A stretch of 64,000 nucleotides of DNA, taken from the NCBI GenBank assembly GCA_900114405.1, contig FOSY01000001.1, positions 1 through 64,000 of the forward strand, read 5' to 3'. The translations under genes and the position numbers were made by a program. Positions 29,084 through 37,281 of this stretch are shown here, in pieces. Positions within the stretch are counted from its first letter, which is position 1; every line of letters starts with the position of its first letter. The stretch comes from Lachnospiraceae bacterium KH1T2 (GTDB taxonomy: Bacteria; Bacillota; Clostridia; Lachnospirales; Lachnospiraceae). A model generated the notes under the pieces. That model saw only the letters and a list, made by a program, of their open reading frames with translations. It was not told the DNA's origin and searched no databases.

Positions 29084-29725
29084 TTATATCACATCTTCAC
29101 CAAACCGCGTTCTTATATATGCTTTTATTTCTTCTACAGACTTTTCAAAGCCAAGTTTTCCGGAATTTATGCAAAGGTCATAGTTTCGCATATCCATCCA
29201 GTCCTGGCCGGTATAATAATGATAATACGCAGCGTGACTCTCATCTACTTTTTCACAGTATTTTTCAAGCTCTTTTCCGGTCAATGGCTGCTTCTTCCCA
29301 GCCTGTTCCATAAGAAAGTCATGCGGAGCATATACAAAAACTCTCACTACATTCTCATAGTCTTTAAGCACGAAATCTGCGGCGCGTCCAACTATTACAC
29401 ATGAACCGCTGTCCGCCAGCTTTTTTATCGTTTTCGCCATATAGTTGAAAAGGTTTTTCTCTGATACAAAGTCATTTTCTTCCGGCGAGATCAGTTCACC
29501 ATTATAAACATTTGTGGTTTTAAGAAATCTTCCCTTTCCAAATTTCTTTACGATCTTTTCATCATTCTCAACAAAAAGCTCTTCTGCGATACCACTGTCT
29601 TCCGATGCAAGTTTTGTCAACTCTTTATTGTAGTAATGAACTCCAATATCTTCGCTGAGCATTTCACCTATAGTTCTGCCTCCGCTGCCATACTGTCGCT
29701 CGATCGTAACAACAATATCTTTCAT
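29084..29725 (-). CDS. Cytidylate kinase-like protein
   Basis: A 213-residue P-loop protein of the cytidylate-kinase-like family. The nucleotide-binding loop is RQYGSGGRTIGE (residues 10-21), and YYNKELTKLAS, CVIVGRAADFVL and RVFVYAP follow in the order seen in this family. It is shorter than and distinct from housekeeping Cmk, so the substrate is not certain. It begins 21 bp after livF and is closed by the same terminator, making it the last gene of the branched-chain amino-acid transporter operon. The reason for this linkage is not evident. Confidence 0.8.
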   Translation of the reverse strand: MKDIVVTIERQYGSGGRTIGEMLSEDIGVHYYNKELTKLASEDSGIAEELFVENDEKIVKKFGKGRFLKTTNVYNGELISPEENDFVSEKNLFNYMAKTIKKLADSGSCVIVGRAADFVLKDYENVVRVFVYAPHDFLMEQAGKKQPLTGKELEKYCEKVDESHAAYYHYYTGQDWMDMRNYDLCINSGKLGFEKSVEEIKAYIRTRFGEDVI

Positions 29726-29746
29726 AGATATTCACCCCCGGCTCTT

Positions 29747-30457
29747 TTACTCTCCAAGATAAGCTTTTCTGATGTCTTCGTCATTCAAAAGATCAGCTGC
29801 TATGCCTTCTTTAACGATTTTTCCTGTTTCAAGTACATAAGCCCTGTCAGCAATAGAAAGCGCCTTCTTGGCATTTTGTTCAACAAGCAGAACTGTCGTG
29901 CCACTCTTATGTACTTCCTTTATTATATCAAATATCTCGTTAACAAAGATAGGCGAAAGTCCCATAGACGGCTCATCCATCAAAATAATTTCAGGGTGGC
30001 TCATAAGCGCACGTCCCATCGCAAGCATCTGCTGCTCTCCACCTGAAAGTGTTCCCGCAAACTGGTTTCTTCTCTCCTTCAGCCTTGGGAATCTCTGATA
30101 TACCATCTCGATAGTCTCAGCAATTTCCTTGGAATCATTTCTTGTATAAGCGCCAAGTTTAAGATTCTGATAAACCGTAAGATTTGCAAAAACATGACGT
30201 CCTTCGGGAACATGCGCCATCCCCATTGACACTATTTTATGCCCAGGCACATGTGTTATCTCTTTTCCATCATAATTTATCGTACCTGACTCTGACTTTA
30301 TAAGCCCGGTTATCGTGTGAAGAGTTGTGGTCTTTCCGGCACCATTCGCTCCGATAAGAGCAACTACCTCTCCTTTGTCAACGTGAAAAGAAAGGTCATG
30401 CAATGCCTGGATCACACCGTAGTACACATTTAAGTTATTTATCTCAAGTAAAGACAT
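29747..30457 (-). CDS. livF: Branched-chain amino acid ABC transporter ATP-binding protein LivF
   Basis: A 236-residue ATPase, one of the two that energise the LIV-type importer. Walker A is GANGAGKTT (residues 36-44), the signature is LSGGEQQMLAMGRA, and Walker B is IILMDEPSMGLS. The short length and the ending EGIAADLLNDEDIRKAYLGE are typical of LivF. It follows livG after 18 bp and precedes the cytidylate-kinase-like gene. Confidence 0.95.
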   Translation of the reverse strand: MSLLEINNLNVYYGVIQALHDLSFHVDKGEVVALIGANGAGKTTTLHTITGLIKSESGTINYDGKEITHVPGHKIVSMGMAHVPEGRHVFANLTVYQNLKLGAYTRNDSKEIAETIEMVYQRFPRLKERRNQFAGTLSGGEQQMLAMGRALMSHPEIILMDEPSMGLSPIFVNEIFDIIKEVHKSGTTVLLVEQNAKKALSIADRAYVLETGKIVKEGIAADLLNDEDIRKAYLGE

Positions 30458-30475
30458 TTTTACAGTGACCTCCTA

Positions 30476-31240
30476 TCAATCATCTCCAAGATAAGCCTTA
30501 ATTACTTCCGGATTGCTAAGAACCTCTTTAGTTTCACCCTCGGCAAGCATTCTGCCAAAGTTAAGTACTGTGAGTTTTTCGCATATTCCGGAAACAAGTT
30601 TCATATCATGCTCAATAAGGAGAATCGTCATTCCAAACTTCTCGCGGATAAAGCTGATCGTATCCATCAATTCTTTTGTTTCGTTAGGATTCATTCCGGC
30701 TGCCGGCTCATCCAAAAGCAGAAGCTTAGGCTCAGTGGCCATCGCCCTTGCGATCTCAAGTTTTCTCTGTTCTCCATATGGAAGATTAGAAGCCAGAACA
30801 TCAGCGTGCTGCTCCATCTTAAATACAGAAAGAAGCTCTCTCGCACGATCAGTTATCTCCTTCTCTACCTTCTTATAAGCAGGAGTATGGAATATTCCGT
30901 CGATCATGCTGTAGTGAAACTGATTATGCAGACCAACCTTTACGTTATCAATGACTGAAAGTTTACTGTAAAGTCTTATATTTTGGAAAGTTCTTGCAAT
31001 CCCTGCTTTATTTTTATGAACAGGGTCAAGCCTTGTGATATCTTTCTCATCAAGTATTATCCTGCCCTCATTCGGTTTATAAACACCTGTCAGGAGATTG
31101 AAAACTGTGGTTTTTCCGGCTCCATTCGGTCCGATCAGCCCATAGAGCTCTCCCTTTTCAATCTTGATTGAAAAATCATCTACCGCTCTAAGTCCTCCAA
31201 ACGATATAGAGAGCTTTTGCGCATCTAGAATAGTTGCCAT
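30476..31240 (-). CDS. livG: Branched-chain amino acid ABC transporter ATP-binding protein LivG
   Basis: A 254-residue ATPase that pairs with LivF. Walker A is GPNGAGKTT, the signature is LPYGEQRKLEIARA, and Walker B is LLLLDEPAAGMN. The stretch GIARTFQNIRLYSKLSVIDNV and the ending VLSNPEVIKAYLGDD are LivG marks. The ATG overlaps the stop of livM (TAATG), so the two are translationally coupled. Confidence 0.95.
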   Translation of the reverse strand: MATILDAQKLSISFGGLRAVDDFSIKIEKGELYGLIGPNGAGKTTVFNLLTGVYKPNEGRIILDEKDITRLDPVHKNKAGIARTFQNIRLYSKLSVIDNVKVGLHNQFHYSMIDGIFHTPAYKKVEKEITDRARELLSVFKMEQHADVLASNLPYGEQRKLEIARAMATEPKLLLLDEPAAGMNPNETKELMDTISFIREKFGMTILLIEHDMKLVSGICEKLTVLNFGRMLAEGETKEVLSNPEVIKAYLGDD

Positions 31241-32289
31241 TATTGTCTGGCCTCCTTTCTTTTCTTAAGGAAAGCAAAGTGTTTCTCGCGAAACTCACGT
31301 GCTTTCGGAGCCCAGTTAAACAGCATCATAACTATGAGCACGATAGAGTAAATAAGCATTCTGTAATCAGAAAGTCCTCTTAAAAGCTCAGGCAGTAAAT
31401 AAAGAACCATAGCAGCTATCACTGAACCACGGATATTTCCGATTCCACCAAGCACTACATAAACAAGAATAAGGATAGAGGCATTATAACCAAAATACTG
31501 ACTTGTAGCGGTAAGTGTCGAAATATTATGTGAAAAAAGTACACCTGCAATTCCCGCTATAGCTGCAGAAATTGTAAATGCAGACATTTTATATTTCGTG
31601 ATATTGATTCCATTTGACTCTGCTGCGATGCGATTGTCGCGTATCGCCATTATCGCGCGTCCATCCCTTGAATCTATAAGATTCTGCACTATAAAAAGTG
31701 ATGCAAGCAAGAGAAAAGCTGCAATGGTGAAGTTCGCATCTGACGGTGTTCCCGTGATTCCCTGTGCACCATTTACAAGTATCTTACCTGACGGGTCCAT
31801 TCCCATTGATGCCATATCTTTAAGTGAGAAGTGAAGTCCTTTATCATCAAGTCCTAGGTAAACTGAGTTAAAAACGTTTTTAATGATCTCACCAAAAGCG
31901 AGTGTTACGATGGCAAGATAGTCGCCTTTAAGTCTCAAAACAGGAATACCTATAAGGAAACCAAAAAGAGCTGAAAAAGCAACTCCTATGAACAGCGCAA
32001 TGATAAACCTCGGAACTGTCGGAAGTACTTCCTTCATTGAAAATGAGAAAAGTGCTGATGTATATGCACCCACACACATAAATCCTGCATGTCCGAGACT
32101 GAGTTCTCCCAATATTCCAACACAAAGATTAAGTCCGACTGCAACTATCGCATAATAACACACCGGAACAAGAAGTCCTTTTATATGGCTTGTCATTACT
32201 CCAGTTCTCATAAGAATTTCACAGAGAACATATGCAATGACAACCATACCATATGTAATATATTTGTCCTGAATTTTTTTCATGGTCAT
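31240..32289 (-). CDS. livM: Branched-chain amino acid ABC transporter permease LivM
   Basis: A 349-residue membrane protein with about ten hydrophobic segments. Family marks are ELSLGHAGFMCVGAYTSAL near residue 65-80 and the coupling loop SRDGRAIMAIRDNRIAAESNGIN near 210-230, followed by YVVLGGIGNIRGSVIAAM. It forms the channel with LivH. The start at 32289 overlaps the livH stop as ATGA; the next ATG, two codons in, is an alternative. Confidence 0.94.
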   Translation of the reverse strand: MTMKKIQDKYITYGMVVIAYVLCEILMRTGVMTSHIKGLLVPVCYYAIVAVGLNLCVGILGELSLGHAGFMCVGAYTSALFSFSMKEVLPTVPRFIIALFIGVAFSALFGFLIGIPVLRLKGDYLAIVTLAFGEIIKNVFNSVYLGLDDKGLHFSLKDMASMGMDPSGKILVNGAQGITGTPSDANFTIAAFLLLASLFIVQNLIDSRDGRAIMAIRDNRIAAESNGINITKYKMSAFTISAAIAGIAGVLFSHNISTLTATSQYFGYNASILILVYVVLGGIGNIRGSVIAAMVLYLLPELLRGLSDYRMLIYSIVLIVMMLFNWAPKAREFREKHFAFLKKRKEARQ

Positions 32290-33170
32290 ACCTTCTCCTG
32301 AATATTCTTGCCAAGGATTCCTGTAGGCTTAACGATAAGCACTATTACAAGGATTCCAAATACTATCGCATCACTAAGCTGTGATGAAACATAAGTTTTT
32401 CCAAGGATTTCTATTATTCCAAGGATAAGTCCTCCAATCATTGCTCCGGGTATAGAGCCTATGCCTCCGAGAACCGCTGCCACAAAGGCTTTGATTCCTG
32501 GCATCGCACCAGTATATGGTGTAAGTGACGGATATGCTGAGCACATAAGCACTCCTGCGATAGCCGCAAGTGACGAGCCAATTGCAAACGTGAGTGATAT
32601 AGTCTTATTTACATCTATTCCCATAAGTGAAGCAGCGCCTTTATCCTCTGAAACTGCAAGCATTGCCTGACCCGCTTTAGTTTTATAGATGAATGTCTGT
32701 AGAACAGCAAGGATCACAAGGCTTATAGCTATAGTGATGATAGTCACTCCCTGAATCTTTAATGCTCCATTTGCAAGTATCACGCCTTCCCACTTTATAA
32801 CTGAAGTAAACGCTTTTGTATCTGCTCCAAAGATAAGAAGAGCTGCGTTTTCAAGGAAATAACTTACACCTATCGCCGTGATAAGGACTGCGAGCGGTGA
32901 ACCGGCATTTCTCAGCGGCTTATATGCGACCTTCTCCGTAATGATACCTAGAAGAGTACATATCACTATTGATGCCGCGATTCCCACGAGTGGGTTAAGT
33001 CCCATTGTTGAAACAACTGTAAATACCACATAGCATCCGACCATTATGAAATCACCATGTGCAAAATTCAGCATCTTAGCAATACCATAGACCATCGTAT
33101 ATCCAAGGGCGATGATCGCATATATGCTTCCAAGACTGAGTCCATTTATAAAATATGTAAGAAAACTCAT
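32286..33170 (-). CDS. livH: Branched-chain amino acid ABC transporter permease LivH
   Basis: A 294-residue membrane protein with about eight hydrophobic segments. The N-terminal pattern NGLSLGSIYAIIALGYTMVY and KMLNFAHGDFIMVG is diagnostic, as is AAVLGGIGSIPGAMIGGLIL near the C terminus. It is the first permease gene, 88 bp after livK, from which it is separated by a terminator-like hairpin that should lower its expression relative to the binding protein. Confidence 0.95.
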   Translation of the reverse strand: MSFLTYFINGLSLGSIYAIIALGYTMVYGIAKMLNFAHGDFIMVGCYVVFTVVSTMGLNPLVGIAASIVICTLLGIITEKVAYKPLRNAGSPLAVLITAIGVSYFLENAALLIFGADTKAFTSVIKWEGVILANGALKIQGVTIITIAISLVILAVLQTFIYKTKAGQAMLAVSEDKGAASLMGIDVNKTISLTFAIGSSLAAIAGVLMCSAYPSLTPYTGAMPGIKAFVAAVLGGIGSIPGAMIGGLILGIIEILGKTYVSSQLSDAIVFGILVIVLIVKPTGILGKNIQEKV

Positions 33171-33200
33171 AGTCCTATTTTCCTTTCATCTCACTAAAGT

Positions 33201-33241
33201 TAAAAATACGAGGAGACCTTATTCTCAAAGACCTCCTCGCC
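33201..33241 (-). terminator. Attenuating terminator between livK and livH
   Basis: A 12-bp minus-strand stem (CGAGGAGGUCUU with AAGGUCUCCUCG, two G-U pairs) followed by ATTTTTAAC. Partial termination here would give more binding protein than permease. Confidence 0.8.
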
Positions 33242-33258
33242 TTTTCACCAATCAGTTA

Positions 33259-34413
33259 TTACTGCATTGATTTATAAGAACCATTTTCGATAACTACTGC
33301 CTTAGGCTCCTTTGTAGGCTCGCCGGAAGCATCCCATGTAATAGTACCTGTAAGACCAGCAACTTCGATCTCTGTCATTGCTTTTTTCATCTTTTCACAA
33401 ATATCTGAAACACTCATGTCAGGAGTGATGCTTTCTTTTTCGATCGCAGCCTTTACTGCATAAACTGCATCATATGCATCAGCACCAAACTGGTTTGGAA
33501 CTTCGCCGAATTTTTCTTTATACTTTGTTACGTAATTAACAGTAAGATCATCTGTTGCATCTGCTGCAAATGGTGTAAGAAGCATTACTCCTTCTGCAAG
33601 TGAAGCATCGAAATTCTTTACAGCTGTAAGACCATCAAGACCATCACATCCAAAGAACTTTGGTGAGTAATCCATCGTAGCTGCCTGCGAAAGAACTAAT
33701 GAAGCTTCCTGATAGTATATAGGAAGGAACACAAGCTCAGCACCGTTGTCTTTTGCTTTCTGGATCTGTACTGAAAAGTCTGTCTTATTATCTGCATTAA
33801 ATGCTTCTGCTGATACGATCTCAAGTCCCTTTACTGCAGCTTCTTCCGCAAATTTCTGATAGATTCCTGAAGAATAGACGTCTGAGCTGTTATAAATGAT
33901 ACCTATCTTCTTGGCAAGCCCATTATCTGCAATGTAGTCTGCAGAAGCGATACCCTGATTTGGATCTGAGAAACATACGCGGAAAACATTTTCATACTTA
34001 ACACAATCTGCAGCAGAACCTGAAGGTGTAAGCTGGAACATATTGTCTTCTTTAGTCTTTTCTGATACAGCGATTGAGCTGGCACTTGTTACACTTCCAA
34101 GAAGAAACTGCATTCCCCAGTCTTTCAATGTGTTATATGCATTGACTGCCTTCTCTGCATTAAGTTCATCATCTTCAAACTTGTACTCGATCTTCTTTCC
34201 ATTGATTCCGCCGGATTCATTTATCTCATCCACAGCGATCTGGATCGAATTTTTTACACATGTTCCATATGCTGCTCCATCACCTGTCGCAGGTCCGATA
34301 GAACCTATCTTATATGTATCTGATGGTGCTGCGCTTGAACCACATCCTGAAAGAAGGCTCATAGCCATTGCCGATGCAGCTGCTACACTTACAACTTTCT
34401 TAAATAATTTCAT
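33259..34413 (-). CDS. livK: Branched-chain amino acid ABC transporter substrate-binding lipoprotein
   Basis: A 384-residue lipoprotein. The ATG at 34413 is preferred: GGGAGG lies 7 bp upstream, whereas the ATG at 34419 sits directly against it. The signal peptide ends in LLSGC (Cys24). The mature part is a type 1 periplasmic-binding fold of the leucine-specific class: YKIGSIGPATGDGAAYG, QIAVDEINESGGINGKK, LLGSVTSASSIAVSE, VFRVCFSDPNQG and FGADAYDAVYAVKAAIE. It is the first gene of the liv operon, expressed from the promoter at 34531-34559. Other amino acids or short amides are possible ligands. Confidence 0.93.
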   Translation of the reverse strand: MKLFKKVVSVAAASAMAMSLLSGCGSSAAPSDTYKIGSIGPATGDGAAYGTCVKNSIQIAVDEINESGGINGKKIEYKFEDDELNAEKAVNAYNTLKDWGMQFLLGSVTSASSIAVSEKTKEDNMFQLTPSGSAADCVKYENVFRVCFSDPNQGIASADYIADNGLAKKIGIIYNSSDVYSSGIYQKFAEEAAVKGLEIVSAEAFNADNKTDFSVQIQKAKDNGAELVFLPIYYQEASLVLSQAATMDYSPKFFGCDGLDGLTAVKNFDASLAEGVMLLTPFAADATDDLTVNYVTKYKEKFGEVPNQFGADAYDAVYAVKAAIEKESITPDMSVSDICEKMKKAMTEIEVAGLTGTITWDASGEPTKEPKAVVIENGSYKSMQ

Positions 34414-34530
34414 AGTCATCCTCCCTATACTCTCTTTATAAAATTAAAGTGTCAGACGTCTTTGCTTTACGGACATTTTTGCGTATACAAATACATGCAT
34501 ACTGTAAAACATTTCTTAAATTTAGTTAAA

Positions 34531-34559
34531 ATTCTATGCTCGAATAAAGTCTTTGTCAA
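34531..34559 (-). promoter_or_regulatory. liv operon promoter
   Basis: Minus-strand TTGACA (34554-34559), 17-bp spacer, TAGAAT (34531-34536). The leader is about 110 nt and includes the small palindrome GTATGC...GTATAC. Confidence 0.85.
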
Positions 34560-34755
34560 CGCAAAACAACAAATTTCATCAAGTGGGTAAAATACATCAA
34601 CTCGCATTTTTACTTAAAATCAATCAACAAAATTTCTCAAAATTATCAGAAATATCTCATTTTTAATTCCCCCATTTTACTGTGTTTTTATAGCATTGTT
34701 CAGATTCATATACTGAAAGAGTAAGTTAATAAATGTTTTACTTTTTTATCATTCA
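34560..34755. other. AT-rich gap upstream of the liv promoter
   Basis: Nothing recognisable beyond A/T-rich tracts; there may be upstream promoter elements. Confidence 0.4.
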
Positions 34756-34953
34756 TCAGCTTTGCACTATTGTATACGTGTATTTAGTATTGTCAGACTT
34801 TTCATTATATGTATCGGCTCTTTCATCAGAATTTATCACACGCATATAATCTTTTTGCAGATTTCTTCTGCTCTCAAGCCTCACAATCACGTTACGCATT
34901 ACTCTATTGACACTTTCGAACAAAGAATCCGACTCTGTCGGATTCTCGCGCAA
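34756..34953 (-). pseudogene. Possible truncated coding remnant running out of the repeat
   Basis: A minus-strand frame whose first part (RENPTESDSLFE) is the repeat sequence itself and whose later part reads like real protein (RVMRNVIVRLESRRNLQKDY, then INSDERADTYNEKS). It has no ribosome-binding site, needs a TTG start, and ends at 34756 without a terminator. It could be the tail of a gene whose upstream part was displaced when the repeat inserted. Chance is also possible. Confidence 0.3.
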
Positions 34954-35030
34954 GCGCGGAAGCCGTAGGCTCTTCCTATCCGCGCGCGTCGCATCCTATG
35001 CACGCAGTGCATTTTTTGACTTATAGGAAT
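34918..35030. repeat. Hairpin-rich repeat, copy 1
   Basis: A 113-bp GC-richer unit composed of successive palindromes: GAATCCGAC/GTCGGATTC, CGCGCAAGCGCG, GAGCC/GGCTC-type, CGCGCGCG and TGCACGCAGTGCA. It is almost identical to the copy at 35053-35166; the visible differences are one inserted C and a base change near the CGCG block. Confidence 0.9.
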
Positions 35031-35052
35031 TCCAACGGAATTTCCTATAAGT
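35019..35052. repeat. Palindrome joining the two repeat copies
   Basis: ACTTATAGGAA and TTCCTATAAGT form a stem over the 22 bp between the copies. The left half is shared by both repeats; only copy 1 has the right half. Confidence 0.8.
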
Positions 35053-35166
35053 GAACAAAGAATCCGACTCTGTCGGATTCTCCGCGCAAGCGCGGGAGCC
35101 GTAGGCTCTTCCTATCCGCGCGCGTCGCATCCTATGCACGCAGTGCATTTTTTGACTTATAGGAAT
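35053..35166. repeat. Hairpin-rich repeat, copy 2
   Basis: A 114-bp direct repeat of 34918-35030 in the same orientation. It ends next to the terminator of the first efflux operon. Confidence 0.9.
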
Positions 35167-35180
35167 CTGGGTGCCCCAAG

Positions 35181-35217
35181 AAAAAAAGTCCGCAGCCTTA
35201 ACATAAGCTGCGAACTT
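35181..35217 (-). terminator. Terminator of efflux operon 1
   Basis: An 11-bp stem AAGTTCGCAGC / GCTGCGGACTT with a run of T after it on the minus strand; it begins right at the permease stop codon. Confidence 0.9.
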
Positions 35218-35220
35218 CTT

Positions 35221-36510
35221 TCACTCATATCTTAGAGCATCTATTGGATTCATTTTTGCTGCTTTATTAGCCGGATAGTATCCGAAGAATATTCCTATTG
35301 CCATTGAGAAGGTGATCGCAAATATTATACCGCCTGTTGAAGGTGAGGCATCGTATCCCATCTGATGCGCTGCAACCGCACCGATCACAATACCCAATAT
35401 TACACCGATCAAACCGCCTACAAGACATAGCACCATAGATTCCACTATAAACTGTGTACGTATCGAAGCATTCCTTGCACCAAGTGCCTTACGCGTACCG
35501 ATTTCTCGTGTTCTCTCCTGAATTGATACAAGCATGATATTCATTACACCTATACCACCTACAAGGAGTGATATTCCGGCAATTATAGATATCGCTATCG
35601 AAATAGTAGAAAGCATTGATGTCATAGACTCAAGCATAGTAGACATTGAAGAGCACGAAACCTCGAAATTATCATTATTTCTATAATATCTTCCATTCAC
35701 ATACTCTTCTATCTCATCCATAAACGTATCAACATCAGTGCTAGTAGATGTCACTAGCGTCACATTGCTGTATCTTGCATCCTCATGCTCAGAGTCAAAA
35801 GCCGTCTGAAGCGGAAGATAAAGCGATGTTGCAATCTCATATTCTGATGAAGAACTAAAATTAGAATCTGCATCATATTCATAAACTCCCACTACTGTGT
35901 AATGATAAAATTTATTATTCAGCGTTACCGTTATCTGCTGCCCTATGACCGAGTTCGTATCACCATTGTAAAGATTATTACAAAAATAATCCGAAACAAG
36001 TGCTACTTTCTTGCCCTGCTCATAGTCACGGTCAGTAAAAATCCTTCCTGATAGTATCGTAAGATCTTCATTTGTAAAGGCAGTTTCATTAACACCTGTG
36101 ATAGAAACATTTGCATAGGAATCACCGTCTTCCACGATACCGGTGCCAACTGATTCTGTCTTTTCGATTCCTTCAATGTCATCAGGCCATTTCTCCTGCA
36201 GATCATCAAGGATCGAATCTGTTAGGTAATCATCATCTGTCATCTCAGTACGATGCGGTCCAAAATTAAACGTCATACCTGAGCTGTTTTTTTCCGTAGA
36301 GCTTGACTTCTGCGAAACGCCAAGCGTAACATTTGTCGCACCCATACTTGACATAGAGTCCTGAATAGATGTCGTCATGGAATTACCGACTGTATTTATG
36401 GCAATTACCGACGCTATACCTATGATGATACCAAGCATCGTCAAAAGCGAGCGCATTTTATTGGCTCTAAGCCCATTAAGAGCAAGAATTATGTTTTCAA
36501 ACAACAGCAC
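35221..36510 (-). CDS. MacB-type ABC efflux permease, unit 1
   Basis: A 429-residue permease of the MacB/FtsX class: a membrane segment near residue 20-45 (MRSLLTMLGIIIGIASVIAI), a large extracytoplasmic domain, and three segments after residue 300 (LLVGGIGVMNIMLVSIQERT, then the last near 400). It lacks a fused ATPase; the ATPase is the preceding gene. I choose the GTG at 36510 because this gives VLLFENIILALNGL, matching the ATG start MLLLENIFMALSGL of the paralogue, and the same 14-bp overlap with the ATPase gene as in unit 2. GAGAGG lies upstream. It is likely to export a peptide or small lipophilic compound across the membrane. Confidence 0.9.
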   Translation of the reverse strand: MLLFENIILALNGLRANKMRSLLTMLGIIIGIASVIAINTVGNSMTTSIQDSMSSMGATNVTLGVSQKSSSTEKNSSGMTFNFGPHRTEMTDDDYLTDSILDDLQEKWPDDIEGIEKTESVGTGIVEDGDSYANVSITGVNETAFTNEDLTILSGRIFTDRDYEQGKKVALVSDYFCNNLYNGDTNSVIGQQITVTLNNKFYHYTVVGVYEYDADSNFSSSSEYEIATSLYLPLQTAFDSEHEDARYSNVTLVTSTSTDVDTFMDEIEEYVNGRYYRNNDNFEVSCSSMSTMLESMTSMLSTISIAISIIAGISLLVGGIGVMNIMLVSIQERTREIGTRKALGARNASIRTQFIVESMVLCLVGGLIGVILGIVIGAVAAHQMGYDASPSTGGIIFAITFSMAIGIFFGYYPANKAAKMNPIDALRYE

Positions 36511-37213
36511 AGCCGGCGTCCTCTCTTTCTCCAATAAACTGTCCATCCGAAAGTGTCATTACTCTCTGACACTCCTCTGCCAGCTCCGGTGAGTGCGTGA
36601 TAAATACAATAGTTTTCCCCTGCTCTTCATTAAGTTTATGGAAAATATCCATGACCATTCTTCCTGTCTTGGTATCAAGCGCTCCTGTCGGCTCATCACA
36701 AAGCAATATAGCCGGGTCATTAGCCATCGCTCGCGCTATCGCAACTCTCTGCTTCTGTCCTCCGGAAAGCTCATCCGGTGTATGGTGCATTCTTCCTTCC
36801 ATGCCTACCATCGCCATCAGTTCTTTAGCTCTGTCTTCACGGGTCTTTTTATCTATTCTGGCATAAAGCATTGGCAGTTCTACATTTTTGAGCGCTGATG
36901 TCCTTGAGATCAGATTATATGTCTGAAAAACAAAGCCTATCTTTTGGTTTCTGATATCTGAAAGCTCAGCGTCACGCGCCGCCATGATATCAACGCCGTC
37001 AAGACTGTAAACTCCCTCTGTAGGCTTATCCAGCACACCTATTATATTCATAAGTGTTGATTTGCCTGAGCCGGAAGCTCCAACTATAGCGACAAACTCT
37101 CCCTTATATACCGTTAAACTTATTCCATGTAAAATTTCAAGTTCATTAGGCTGTCCGATGTAGAAACGTTTATATATATCACGAGCATCAATTATAATCT
37201 CTTTTTCTGCCAT
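36497..37213 (-). CDS. MacB-type ABC efflux ATP-binding protein, unit 1
   Basis: A 238-residue ATPase of the MacB/LolD class. Walker A is GASGSGKST, the signature is LSGGQKQRVAIARA, and Walker B is ILLCDEPTGALD. The phrase VFQTYNLISRTSALKNVELPM is typical. It overlaps the permease gene by 14 bp and follows the adaptor gene after 68 bp that contain two small hairpins. Confidence 0.95.
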   Translation of the reverse strand: MAEKEIIIDARDIYKRFYIGQPNELEILHGISLTVYKGEFVAIVGASGSGKSTLMNIIGVLDKPTEGVYSLDGVDIMAARDAELSDIRNQKIGFVFQTYNLISRTSALKNVELPMLYARIDKKTREDRAKELMAMVGMEGRMHHTPDELSGGQKQRVAIARAMANDPAILLCDEPTGALDTKTGRMVMDIFHKLNEEQGKTIVFITHSPELAEECQRVMTLSDGQFIGEREDAGCAVV

Positions 37214-37242
37214 TTCTTCTCCTTTCTACACGAAGTGGCAAC

Positions 37243-37278
37243 ACAATGCTTTGTCATTGTAATGGTGGGAAGTCCCAC
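37243..37278 (-). other. Two small intercistronic hairpins
   Basis: ACAATG/CATTGT (37243-37260) and GTGGGA/TCCCAC (37265-37278) between the adaptor and ATPase genes of unit 1. No T-run. They may set message stability or translation. Confidence 0.45.
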
Positions 37279-37281
37279 TCA

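Noticed and set aside
34918..35166. CRISPR array
   Set aside because: Only two long repeats, adjoining with no regular spacers, and made of internal palindromes.
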